A DNA stretch of 64,000 nucleotides. Source: JBDHXE01 sp035445085 (GTDB taxonomy: Bacteria; Bacteroidota; Ignavibacteria; Kapaibacteriales; UBA2268). Both the position numbers and the translations under genes were made by a program. This document shows, piece after piece, positions 54,064 through 62,722 of the stretch. The stretch spans positions 1-64,000 of the forward strand of contig DAOMQA010000009.1 in the NCBI GenBank assembly GCA_035445085.1. The letters run 5' to 3'. Under the pieces are notes generated by a model. That model was not told the origin of the DNA. It did no database searches and worked only from the letters and a program-made list of their open reading frames with translations. How positions within the stretch are numbered: position 1 is the first letter of the stretch; every line of letters starts with the position of its first letter.

Positions 54064-57000
54064 CTACATGCCTCTTCGGTATTTTCCACCAACCTCATAG
54101 AGTACTTTTGTAATTTGTCCCATTGTTGCATACTCTACTGTATTTAATAGCTCTTCAAAAATATTGCCACCAGATAAAGCAACATTTCTTAACTGATGAA
54201 GTGCATCTTCTACTTTGTCTATATTTCTTGATTTGAAGCTATTAACTTCATCTAATCTTTTTTGCTTTTCCTCATCAGATGTACGTGTGATTTCCATTTT
54301 ATCGTATAGATTTTCGGGGTGTTCATTTATAAAGGTATTTACGCCTATTATAGGATATTCGCCATTTTGCTTTAAATATTCATAATACATAGATTCTTCT
54401 TGTATCTTAGATCTTTGGTATTGAGTTTCCATAGCGCCCATCACTCCGCCACGGCGAGATAAACGTGAAAATTCCTCTAATACTGCCTCTTCTACTAATT
54501 CGGTTAGTTCTTCTATGATAAATGAACCTTGGTTAGGGTTCTCATTCTTTAACATACCAAATTCCTTTGTCAAAATTAATTGTATTGCCATTGAACGGCG
54601 CACAGACTCTTCTGTAGGAGTAGTTACGGCTTCATCGTATGAATTGGTATGCAAAGAGTTACAATTATCATAGAAAGCTAATAGCCCTTGTAATGTAGTT
54701 CTAATGTCATTAAAATCAATCTCTTGAGCGTGGAGTGAACGCCCAGAAGTTTGAATATGGTATTTTAATCTTTGGCTCTTATCATTAGCGCCATATTTAT
54801 TTTTCATTGCTACTGCCCAAATTCGACGAGCAACCCTACCAATAACTGAATATTCAGGGTCCATACCATTAGAAAAGAAAAATGATAGGTTAGGAGCAAA
54901 ATCGTCTACTTTTAAGCCACGATTTAAAAAATACTCTACATAAGTAAATCCATTTGCCAAAGTGAAAGCTAATTGTGTTATTGGGTTTGCACCAGCTTCA
55001 GCTATATGATAACCGCTAATACTCAATGAATAGTAATTATGAATTTTGTATTTAGATAAAAATTCTTGTAAATCGCCAATCATTTTCATCGCAAAATCGA
55101 TAGAGAAGATAATCGTATTTTGTGCTTGGTCTTCTTTTAACATATCGGCTTGCACTGTCCCTCTTAATCTCCTAAAGGTATCAATTTTAAACTGTGCTTT
55201 TTCTTCATTGCTTAAATGCTTGCCTTCATTTTCTAATTTCTTTAATTCTCTGTGGTATGCCGTTGAAAAGTAGAAAGCAACCATAATTGGGGCAGGGGCA
55301 TTAATAGTCATCGATACAGATGTAAGTGGGTCTACTTGGTCAAATCCAGCAAGTAACTTATCCATATCATCTACATTACATATAGAAACACCTGCTTCAC
55401 CAATCTTACCATAAATGTCGGGCTGCTTTGCAGGGTCCTCGGCGTATAGAGTTATACCATCAAAAGCCACTGATAAGCGTTTTGCTTTATCATTTGCACA
55501 AAGATAGTGAAATCGCTTGTTTGTTCTTTCAGGGCTGCCTTCGCCAGCAAACTGCCTTTTAGGGTCTTCGGTCGTTCTTTTGAACGGAAAAACTCCCGCA
55601 GTATAAGGAAATTCTCCAGGGAGATTTTCTAAATAAAAATACTTACTTAAATAACCCCAGTTCTTGAAATTGGGTAGGGCAACTTTGGGTATTTTGGACC
55701 CTGATAAGCTCTTAGTATATAAATTAATACTTAATTCTTTACTTTGAATTTTATATTTAATTTCGTCTTGCTGATAATTATGCTTAATTGTATCCCAATT
55801 TTCTAAGAAGCCTCGTACTTCATGCTTTAATTTAGAATATGATAGCTCATACTCTTTTTCTAATATTTCAATAATTGATTTATCGCTAACTGTTTCTATG
55901 GTCTTTTGAATTGCGTAGCATCGCTCTGCAATATCAGACTGGCTCTCCGTTTCTGTTTTGTAATTCCTTACAGTTTCTGCAATATCAGATAAATAATTCA
56001 ACTTATCATTGTTCAATAGCCCAGAGTTCATTTTTAGCTTGGTAGGTAGAATATTTACCAAATCTTCTTTGGTTTCAATGCCGTTGTGTAATGTTCTTAA
56101 ATCGTTTAATAAATCTTTAAATAATCTATTGACACCTGAATTGTTAAATTGATTTGCACTCGCTGCAAAAACAGGTAGTTCTAAGTCGTCCAAAGGAACA
56201 CTTTTGTTAATTTTTAGGGACTTATTTCTAATAAAATTGATTTTGACTTCGCGGTAAGCGTCTTCACTGCCACGTTTGTCAAATTTATTTATAACAATAT
56301 AGTCGGCATGGTCTAACATATCAATTTTTTCTAATTGAGAAGGTGCGCCAAATTCTGACGTCATCACATATATAGATTTGTCTACTAATCCCACTACCCC
56401 GCTATCGCCTTGCCCTATACCACTTGTCTCTACTATAATTATATCAAATCCAGCAGACTTTAGTACATCTACGGCGTCGGATAGTCCAGCAGATAATTCT
56501 GTCTTGCTCTTACGAGTTGCATAACTACGGAAATACACTCTTTCATTATAAATTTGATTATATCGTATTCTATCGCCTAATAAAGCCCCACCTGATGTAG
56601 TCTTGGAAGGATCAACCGCAAGAACACCTATATTTACATTTTTAGTTAAACTTATAAACTTACCGATAATTTCATCTGTTACAGAACTTTTACCACTACC
56701 CCCAGTTCCAGTTATTCCAATTACTAAGGATTTAGCTTTGTCGTTGTTCTTATATATAGTTCTTAAACTCTGTAAAATACTCTCTTCTTGGCAGTTTTCT
56801 AAAAATGTCAATTGCTTAGCTATCGAAAAATGACTATCAATACTATTACTTGTTATAGTATCCTTATATATTATTTCTGGTATAGCCTTAGTCTCATAAT
56901 GAGTTTTGATAGTTGCCATTATATCATCTGCAATACCATCAATACCTATTTTTTGCCCATCAGTTGCATGATAAATTCGTTTTACACCATAATTTTCTAA

Positions 57001-57309
57001 GGCTTCGATTTCTGAAGGAAGGATTACACCGCCACCGCCACCAAATACTAATATATCTGGGGCATTATGTTCTTTAAGTAAATCTATAATATAACGAAAA
57101 TATTCATTATGACCTCCTTGATAAGAACTTACTAAGATAGCATCAGCGTCTTCCTGAAGAGCAACGGTAACTACTTCATTAACTGAGCGATTATGCCCAA
57201 GATGAATTACTTCTGCCCCTCTTTTCTGTAATAGTCTACGAAATAGATTAATGGATACGTCGTGCCCATCAAAAAGAGCAGCAGCTGTTACAACTCGAAA
57301 ATTATGCAT
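54064..57309 (-). CDS. icmF: Fused isobutyryl-CoA mutase with G-protein chaperone (IcmF)
   Basis: 1081 aa. Adenosylcobalamin-dependent mutase that interconverts isobutyryl-CoA and n-butyryl-CoA. Residues 1-135 are the B12 domain (ALFDGHDVSINLFRR with axial H16, GAEVIHLGHNRSV). Residues about 198-420 are the MeaI-type GTPase (GITGTGGSGKSSVTDE, VETSGIGQGDSG, VINKFDKRG). The rest is the mutase barrel, with the IcmF hallmark FPYTAGVFPFKR, PKRQFAGEGSPERTNKRF. The active-site type favours IcmF over methylmalonyl-CoA mutase, but a related PcmF activity cannot be excluded. It is monocistronic with its own terminator; GGAG precedes the ATG. Confidence 0.95.
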   Translation of the reverse strand: MHNFRVVTAAALFDGHDVSINLFRRLLQKRGAEVIHLGHNRSVNEVVTVALQEDADAILVSSYQGGHNEYFRYIIDLLKEHNAPDILVFGGGGGVILPSEIEALENYGVKRIYHATDGQKIGIDGIADDIMATIKTHYETKAIPEIIYKDTITSNSIDSHFSIAKQLTFLENCQEESILQSLRTIYKNNDKAKSLVIGITGTGGSGKSSVTDEIIGKFISLTKNVNIGVLAVDPSKTTSGGALLGDRIRYNQIYNERVYFRSYATRKSKTELSAGLSDAVDVLKSAGFDIIIVETSGIGQGDSGVVGLVDKSIYVMTSEFGAPSQLEKIDMLDHADYIVINKFDKRGSEDAYREVKINFIRNKSLKINKSVPLDDLELPVFAASANQFNNSGVNRLFKDLLNDLRTLHNGIETKEDLVNILPTKLKMNSGLLNNDKLNYLSDIAETVRNYKTETESQSDIAERCYAIQKTIETVSDKSIIEILEKEYELSYSKLKHEVRGFLENWDTIKHNYQQDEIKYKIQSKELSINLYTKSLSGSKIPKVALPNFKNWGYLSKYFYLENLPGEFPYTAGVFPFKRTTEDPKRQFAGEGSPERTNKRFHYLCANDKAKRLSVAFDGITLYAEDPAKQPDIYGKIGEAGVSICNVDDMDKLLAGFDQVDPLTSVSMTINAPAPIMVAFYFSTAYHRELKKLENEGKHLSNEEKAQFKIDTFRRLRGTVQADMLKEDQAQNTIIFSIDFAMKMIGDLQEFLSKYKIHNYYSLSISGYHIAEAGANPITQLAFTLANGFTYVEYFLNRGLKVDDFAPNLSFFFSNGMDPEYSVIGRVARRIWAVAMKNKYGANDKSQRLKYHIQTSGRSLHAQEIDFNDIRTTLQGLLAFYDNCNSLHTNSYDEAVTTPTEESVRRSMAIQLILTKEFGMLKNENPNQGSFIIEELTELVEEAVLEEFSRLSRRGGVMGAMETQYQRSKIQEESMYYEYLKQNGEYPIIGVNTFINEHPENLYDKMEITRTSDEEKQKRLDEVNSFKSRNIDKVEDALHQLRNVALSGGNIFEELLNTVEYATMGQITKVLYEVGGKYRRGM

Positions 57310-57368
57310 TAAAACTCCAAAAACGTATTTTTAAAAACTATTATATGACGACAAATTAAGCATAAAAT

Positions 57369-58001
57369 TTAGTTGTTGTATAATTTATTGCTTATTTTGA
57401 TACCTAAGTAATATGATATGTAAGCAAAAAAAGGGGCGGCTATTACATCGACAGTATAATGAACATGCTGAACAAGCACGGCTAAAGCAACAATTATAGT
57501 AAGAGTTAAAAATATAATTCTCCATTTCTTAGTAGGAGAGCACAAATAGATTAACATGATTGTAGCAGTATGCCCAGAAAAGAATAGGTCTTTTGTCATT
57601 AATCTGCCTACGCCTACTTCACTAACCATAGGATCAATTAAAGGTAAGATAGTTGCAGGCGCTTCTAAGGGAATACTCCACATTGCAGGTATTCTAAAAT
57701 ATATCATTATCATATAACTGATTAGTGCAAGTACTAAATGCTTTGGGTGAGATATTAAAGATAAAATACCTGCAATGAGCGCACCATACATAATTAAAAA
57801 AGTAAACCACGAAATATCTATAGGATTAAATAGTGCAAGTAATGGGTCCGGCAATACTACGCCTGGTCTGAGTTCTATAAAATTAAGAAACCTTGTGAAG
57901 ATTATCATTGTGAATACGATTAGGATAGGTGCAATTATGGCTGTTAGTTTGAAATTTTTGTCGCTTAACTCTTTTTTCCAGACATTTAGTAAATTTTTCA
58001 T
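57369..58001 (-). CDS. PAP2-type membrane phosphatase (sphingomyelin-synthase-like C-terminal)
   Basis: 210 aa, about six membrane helices. The catalytic signature is FFSGHTATIMLIYL with HVHYTVDVIAAPFFAY later (SGHT and H-x3-T-x-D), as in the PAP2_C/sphingomyelin-synthase-like group. It probably hydrolyses or transfers a lipid phosphate at the membrane. The substrate is not known. It lies 60 bp upstream of icmF on the same strand. Confidence 0.82.
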   Translation of the reverse strand: MKNLLNVWKKELSDKNFKLTAIIAPILIVFTMIIFTRFLNFIELRPGVVLPDPLLALFNPIDISWFTFLIMYGALIAGILSLISHPKHLVLALISYMIMIYFRIPAMWSIPLEAPATILPLIDPMVSEVGVGRLMTKDLFFSGHTATIMLIYLCSPTKKWRIIFLTLTIIVALAVLVQHVHYTVDVIAAPFFAYISYYLGIKISNKLYNN

Positions 58002-58033
58002 ATAATTTTGCTTAAATTGTTATTAACTTGATA

Positions 58034-58041
58034 CAAATTTA
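58034..58041 (-). promoter_or_regulatory. Candidate -7 element for the PAP2-type gene
   Basis: Minus-strand TAAATTTG (TAnnTTTG) 33 nt upstream of the ATG at 58001. Confidence 0.4.
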
Positions 58042-58131
58042 ATTATTTTTAATAAATTGAAACTATTAAGAAATGAAATTCGTAAGATAGTGTAAAATAT
58101 TGAAATATTAATTATCATAGGTTTTTATATT

Positions 58132-60117
58132 ATGGAAGAAAATAATCCTCAATCACCTAAAATGCCCCAATATCCACCACAATATTATAGGGCGCCACGC
58201 AAATCACGCTGGTGGATACCTGTATTGGTAATAGGAGTTATTTTAATTGGCTTTTTAGTGGTTTTTGCTTTAGTAGCATCTCAATTTAGTTCAGCTTTTG
58301 AAAAAGAAAAAGTAGAAGTTACTGATAATTCAGTGCTATACCTTACATTTGATGGGGGAATGCAGGAATATTCAAAAGATAGACCTTTTGCAGCTTTATT
58401 CGGTGGTTCAAGTTCGGCGGGAGCTTCTTTTCTAGAAACAATCAATGCAGTTAAAGCAGCAGCAAAAGATAGCAAAATTAAAGGTATATATATAAATCCA
58501 TCTGTAACTGCCTCTATTGGTGAAGCAAAAGCAGTAGAACTTAATCAGGTACTAACAGACTTTAAAAAATCTGGTAAATTTATATATGCTTTTATGGAAG
58601 TTGGAGACGAAAAGCAATATTTTAGTTTATTACCAGCCGACACTATATTCATGCCAACGGAAGGTATTGTAGAGTTTAATGGCTTTGGCGTATCATCGTT
58701 ATTCTTTAAAGATTTCTTTGAAAAGGTTGGGGTAGATTATAAGGTTATCCATTTTGAAGACTTTAAATCTGCAGGTGAAATGTTCGACAGAACAAGTTTC
58801 TCCGATTCGGCGAGAGCTCAATTAAAAATATTATTAGATCAAAGGTTAAATTATTTTGTAGACGCTGTATCTAAATATAGAAAATTAGATCGCCAGAATG
58901 TAATAGATTATTTAAATAGGGGTGTCTATTTAGCCGATTCTATGCAAGCCTTAGGGTTGATTGACGTACTTGCTAATGAATATTCGGTAAAAGAATTTAT
59001 AAAATATAGAGTAAATGGCGATAAATACAATTTCCCACTTTCTGTAACAAATAATGACAAAGGCGCAATTGTAAATACCGACTACAAAAAGAAACTAAAA
59101 TTTGTAAGCCCAGCGGATTATCTGACATCAGTAAAGGCTGATGAAGGTGAAGTATACGATGAAAAGACGCAGATTGCAATAGTTAATGCTGTAGGGGAAA
59201 TTAACTCTGGAAGTTCTACATCTAATGATTATGAAATTAGATCAGACGACTTTATAAAAGATTTAAGAAAAGCAAGAAATGATAAAGATATTAAAGCTAT
59301 TATCCTTAGAATAGATAGTCCGGGAGGTTCCGTTATAGCTTCTGATGAAATTTGGGAAGAGATAATTAAAACGAAGTCAGTAAAACCAGTATATGCGTCA
59401 ATGGGTAATGTGGCTGCATCGGGTGGCTATTATATGGCTATGGCTTGCGATACTATTATAGCTCATCCTACCACTATAACAGGGTCCATAGGTGTAGTGA
59501 TGGCAATACCAAACTTCAGTGGCACAATGGCTAAATTAGGCATTACTGCTGATACAATTTCTACAGGTCCGTCTGCACAATTTTTGAATGGATATTACCC
59601 ATATTCACAAGCAAATTTAGAACAATTATATAATATGAGTAAAGGCATTTATTATAGATTTTTGAATAGAGTTGCCGAAAGTCGTCGAAAATCATTTGAA
59701 GAAATTCATGCTTTAGCTAAAGGCAGAGTATGGACTGGTGAAGATGCTAAAGCACGTGGATTAGTAGATGAATTAGGTGGTTTACAAGAAAGTATCAATA
59801 TTGTTAAGAAACGACTTGGTATTCCATTGGATAAAAAAGTAATAGTTCATAATTTTCCTGAACCAGAAGATGAATTATCTGTTATCTTAAAAATGTTTAA
59901 AATGAAGAAAAGTGGCGAAGACGGCGATGAAGCAAGAGCTATGCAAAAAGTTAATTTAGCAGAAAAATTAGGTTTTGATAGGAAATCCTTACTAACAAAT
60001 ATGGCACTATTGCCTAACGATGTAAGCGAACAAATTAATTATATGCTGACAATGTCCGAAATAGCAAACAAAGAAAAATATGCTTTTGCAATGCCTTATC
60101 TGCTAAGTATTAAATAA
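58132..60117 (+). CDS. sppA: Signal peptide peptidase SppA (long form)
   Basis: 661 aa, the length of the E. coli-type double-domain form. A Pro/Gln/Tyr-rich cytoplasmic start is followed by one membrane helix (about 26-50). The first ClpP-like domain holds the likely Lys base (HFEDFKSAGEMFDRTSFS, about residue 212). The second has the nucleophile Ser (GNVAASGGYYMAMACDTI, about residue 429). It degrades cleaved signal peptides in the inner membrane. It is a single gene, followed by a hairpin. Confidence 0.95.
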   Translation: MEENNPQSPKMPQYPPQYYRAPRKSRWWIPVLVIGVILIGFLVVFALVASQFSSAFEKEKVEVTDNSVLYLTFDGGMQEYSKDRPFAALFGGSSSAGASFLETINAVKAAAKDSKIKGIYINPSVTASIGEAKAVELNQVLTDFKKSGKFIYAFMEVGDEKQYFSLLPADTIFMPTEGIVEFNGFGVSSLFFKDFFEKVGVDYKVIHFEDFKSAGEMFDRTSFSDSARAQLKILLDQRLNYFVDAVSKYRKLDRQNVIDYLNRGVYLADSMQALGLIDVLANEYSVKEFIKYRVNGDKYNFPLSVTNNDKGAIVNTDYKKKLKFVSPADYLTSVKADEGEVYDEKTQIAIVNAVGEINSGSSTSNDYEIRSDDFIKDLRKARNDKDIKAIILRIDSPGGSVIASDEIWEEIIKTKSVKPVYASMGNVAASGGYYMAMACDTIIAHPTTITGSIGVVMAIPNFSGTMAKLGITADTISTGPSAQFLNGYYPYSQANLEQLYNMSKGIYYRFLNRVAESRRKSFEEIHALAKGRVWTGEDAKARGLVDELGGLQESINIVKKRLGIPLDKKVIVHNFPEPEDELSVILKMFKMKKSGEDGDEARAMQKVNLAEKLGFDRKSLLTNMALLPNDVSEQINYMLTMSEIANKEKYAFAMPYLLSIK

Positions 60118-60157
60118 AATATTAGCAATATATTAGAGCTATAATTTAAAATAGAAT

Positions 60158-60195
60158 GGGGGCTTGCCTTTTGAGGTAGCTCCTATTTATTTATA
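60158..60195 (+). terminator. Probable terminator between sppA and rlpA
   Basis: A GC-rich hairpin with small bulges (GGGCTTGCC near 60160 with GGTAGCTCC near 60174-60182), then TATTTATTTAT. It lies about 45 nt after the sppA stop, in the convergent gap. Confidence 0.45.
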
Positions 60196-60226
60196 GGGTT
60201 AAGTAAATATTTGCTATTTAATGAGA

Positions 60227-60676
60227 TTACTCTAAAATTTCACATTCAACTTCGATTACACCATCATTTAACATATCTAATTCAATAGCTGCTTGCTTTG
60301 ACAAATCTAATACTCTATCTCCTGCATAAGGACCCCTATCGTTTATTCTAACAATAACTGTTTTGCCATTTTTTATATTTTGTACTCTTAACTTTGTGCC
60401 AAATGGTAAAACCTTGTGCGCAGCTGTATATTTGTTCATATCAAATATTTCGCCATTAGCAGTCTTACGCCCATGAAATTTGTCCGCATAATATGAGGCA
60501 AAACCTCTAAATACTTTTGGGTAATCTATTTCGTTTGAATTGCTTGCCGAACCGCTATTGCTTTTTGAATTACCAAAATCAGAACCTGATGAAAACCTTA
60601 TTACAGATGTACAAGAACTAATAAAGGTAGAAATTAAGATGAAAATTATTATTGTTGTAGCTCTTCTAATGTTCAT
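60227..60676 (-). CDS. RlpA-like septal ring lipoprotein
   Basis: 149 aa. The lipobox ISSC (Cys22) marks a lipoprotein. After a Ser/Asn-rich linker comes a double-psi beta-barrel domain: GFASYYADKFHGRKTANGE, YTAAHKVLPFGTKLRV, VIVRINDRGPYAGDRVLDLS. These match RlpA, which cuts glycan strands without stem peptides at the septum. There is no C-terminal SPOR domain. Overlaps the MFS gene by 11 nt and so is probably co-transcribed with it. Confidence 0.92.
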   Translation of the reverse strand: MNIRRATTIIIFILISTFISSCTSVIRFSSGSDFGNSKSNSGSASNSNEIDYPKVFRGFASYYADKFHGRKTANGEIFDMNKYTAAHKVLPFGTKLRVQNIKNGKTVIVRINDRGPYAGDRVLDLSKQAAIELDMLNDGVIEVECEILE

Positions 60677-62183
60677 TGCTATCGTTGTTTGTTGCTAATT
60701 TCTTAGGTAATAACATAAGAAATAATAATGCCAATATCCCGATAATAGTCATTGCAATATAAACTTTGTGGGTAGATAGATAAAATGAATGCCTTAGGAA
60801 TATTTCTATATTAGGCAAAGTTGTATTATCTCGTAATGTTGAAATAACATTATTGATATTCGTTGGTAACTTGCCTAATAAATTTTTATCGGCTGTATGT
60901 AGCTGACTATTCATACTAAGATTAAAAATTCCACCTAATATAGCTGCTCCCAGGCTTTGCCCTAAATATCTGGAAAACATATTAGCACCTGTTACTACAC
61001 CTCTTTTACTCCAAGGTACAATTGACTGAACTCCTACTAACATTGGAGTAGATAGCAAACCAAAGCCAGCGCCAATACACATTTGGTCAATAACCATAAG
61101 CCACACAGAAGTATTATAGGGCAAAAATATAAAGAGCGAAGATGCAATAGCAATTATTATACTACCCAAAATAGCAGTATTTCTAAATCCAATATGCAAA
61201 TATAATTTGCCCGATAGAGATGAAGCCAAGGGCCAGCCAATACTCATACTGGCTAAGATTAAACCAGATTCGATGGCACCTAATTGTAGTACTGATTGAG
61301 AAAAGACGGGTAAATACATATTTGGGCCAATCATTATAGCCCCCATACATACTATTGATAAATTAGCTCCAATTAAAGTTTTGTTTGTCCAAATCCATTT
61401 AGGCATAATTGGTTCAATACTTTTTCGTTCAACGTAAATAGTGCTTGTTATAAGCAAAACTGTAAGCACTATCATTAGTAAGCCAGGAGTAGAATCCCAG
61501 CCCCATTCTTGTCCAACTTGCATTAGCGTAAAAATCAGTGCTGTCCCACTTAAAAGCATCAATATTGCGCCAAAAAAATCAATACTATGTTTGCTCTTTT
61601 TTATATTTTCCTTGAAATAACTAAGTAGCAATATAATTGCTACGATCCCGATAGGCAGGTTTATCAAAAATATCCATCTCCAATTAGCATATTCCGCTAA
61701 AGCTCCGCCGATAGTAGGTCCCATTATTGCAGCCATACCCCAAACACTCGAAAGCCAACCTTCTATATTAGCTCTTTCTTCTATTGAATATATATCCCCA
61801 GCGATGGTATTGACTGACGCCATTATAGAGCCAGCACCTAAACCTTGCAGACCTCTAAATATAATTAAAGAGATCATATTCCAAGAAATTGCTGACGTTG
61901 CCGAACCAAGCAGAAATATACTTGTACCTATGATAAGTATTGGCTTCCTTCCATATATATCGGCTAATTTACCGTAAACAGGGATTGTAATTGTTTGTGT
62001 GAGTAAGTAAATTGAAAATACCCAACTGAATAAGGAAAAACCACCCAAATCGCCTACAATTTGTGGAATAGCTGTAGAGACTATAGTGTTATCCATTGCG
62101 GCAAGCATAGTCGTAAACATAAGAGCCGCTAAAATCCATTTGCGGCTCTTGGGATTTTTGCCTATTACTTTTGACTTCTGCAT
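60666..62183 (-). CDS. MFS drug exporter, DHA2 (EmrB/QacA) family
   Basis: 505 aa, fourteen predicted membrane helices, as in the 14-TMS DHA2 group. Motif A: YGKLADIYGRKPIL; motif D1-like: DNTIVSTAIPQIVGDLGG; motif C-like glycines in MAAIMGPTIGGAL. A proton-driven exporter of hydrophobic compounds or drugs. No EmrA-type adaptor is adjacent. Overlaps the RlpA-like gene. Confidence 0.93.
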   Translation of the reverse strand: MQKSKVIGKNPKSRKWILAALMFTTMLAAMDNTIVSTAIPQIVGDLGGFSLFSWVFSIYLLTQTITIPVYGKLADIYGRKPILIIGTSIFLLGSATSAISWNMISLIIFRGLQGLGAGSIMASVNTIAGDIYSIEERANIEGWLSSVWGMAAIMGPTIGGALAEYANWRWIFLINLPIGIVAIILLLSYFKENIKKSKHSIDFFGAILMLLSGTALIFTLMQVGQEWGWDSTPGLLMIVLTVLLITSTIYVERKSIEPIMPKWIWTNKTLIGANLSIVCMGAIMIGPNMYLPVFSQSVLQLGAIESGLILASMSIGWPLASSLSGKLYLHIGFRNTAILGSIIIAIASSLFIFLPYNTSVWLMVIDQMCIGAGFGLLSTPMLVGVQSIVPWSKRGVVTGANMFSRYLGQSLGAAILGGIFNLSMNSQLHTADKNLLGKLPTNINNVISTLRDNTTLPNIEIFLRHSFYLSTHKVYIAMTIIGILALLFLMLLPKKLATNNDSNEH

Positions 62184-62236
62184 AAGTAATAGACGAAAAT
62201 AATTACATTAATACTTAAAATATATAAAAGTATTTT

Positions 62237-62629
62237 TTACTTGTCAGGATCTTTGCCAGTTTTTAGCCATGCCACTGAAGCACTTTCCCAATTTTTATCT
62301 GCTGTAGCGTCAAAATATCTTTCCCATTGATAAATCCCAGATTCTTGCGCTAACCTTTTAAATTGAATTTTCAGTACGGAATTTGCTAAAATTACAGCTG
62401 AGCGTGTTAAACCTTTTTGCTTGTATAGTTTTTGCCCGTCGTGCATATAATTTTGTGCTTCTGCTGATAAAGGTTTTAAAGTCCTCATATCAACTAAGAC
62501 CCCAAATGAATGGCTTGCACCTAAAAGTACTTTTTTACTTTCGTTCACCCAATTCAACATTTCTTCTGGCTTAATTACATCTCCAAAAGTTAATTTAAAA
62601 CCATAGTCTACTTTTTCAATCTTATACAT
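62237..62629 (-). CDS. Small protein, possibly STAS/SpoIIAA-like
   Basis: 130 aa, no signal peptide. Short beta and alpha elements with LVDMRTLKPLS in the middle (residues about 45-56) and SAVILANSVLKIQFKRLA resemble the SpoIIAA-like/STAS fold, but the similarity is weak. If it is a STAS protein it would be a formal candidate partner for the PP2C phosphatase of the chemosensory operon, 20 kb away; this is speculation. It lies 53 bp upstream of the MFS gene. Confidence 0.65.
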   Translation of the reverse strand: MYKIEKVDYGFKLTFGDVIKPEEMLNWVNESKKVLLGASHSFGVLVDMRTLKPLSAEAQNYMHDGQKLYKQKGLTRSAVILANSVLKIQFKRLAQESGIYQWERYFDATADKNWESASVAWLKTGKDPDK

Positions 62630-62722
62630 TTTTAATACCTTCCAGAATATTAATAATTACATATGCAATATAATAATAATATTTTAATAATCTATATTGT
62701 ATTTGTATTAATTTTATTAATA

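Noticed and set aside
54064..57309. Methylmalonyl-CoA mutase
   Set aside because: The B12 domain is N-terminal and a GTPase sits in the middle of the chain; this fused order and the FPFKR motif belong to IcmF.
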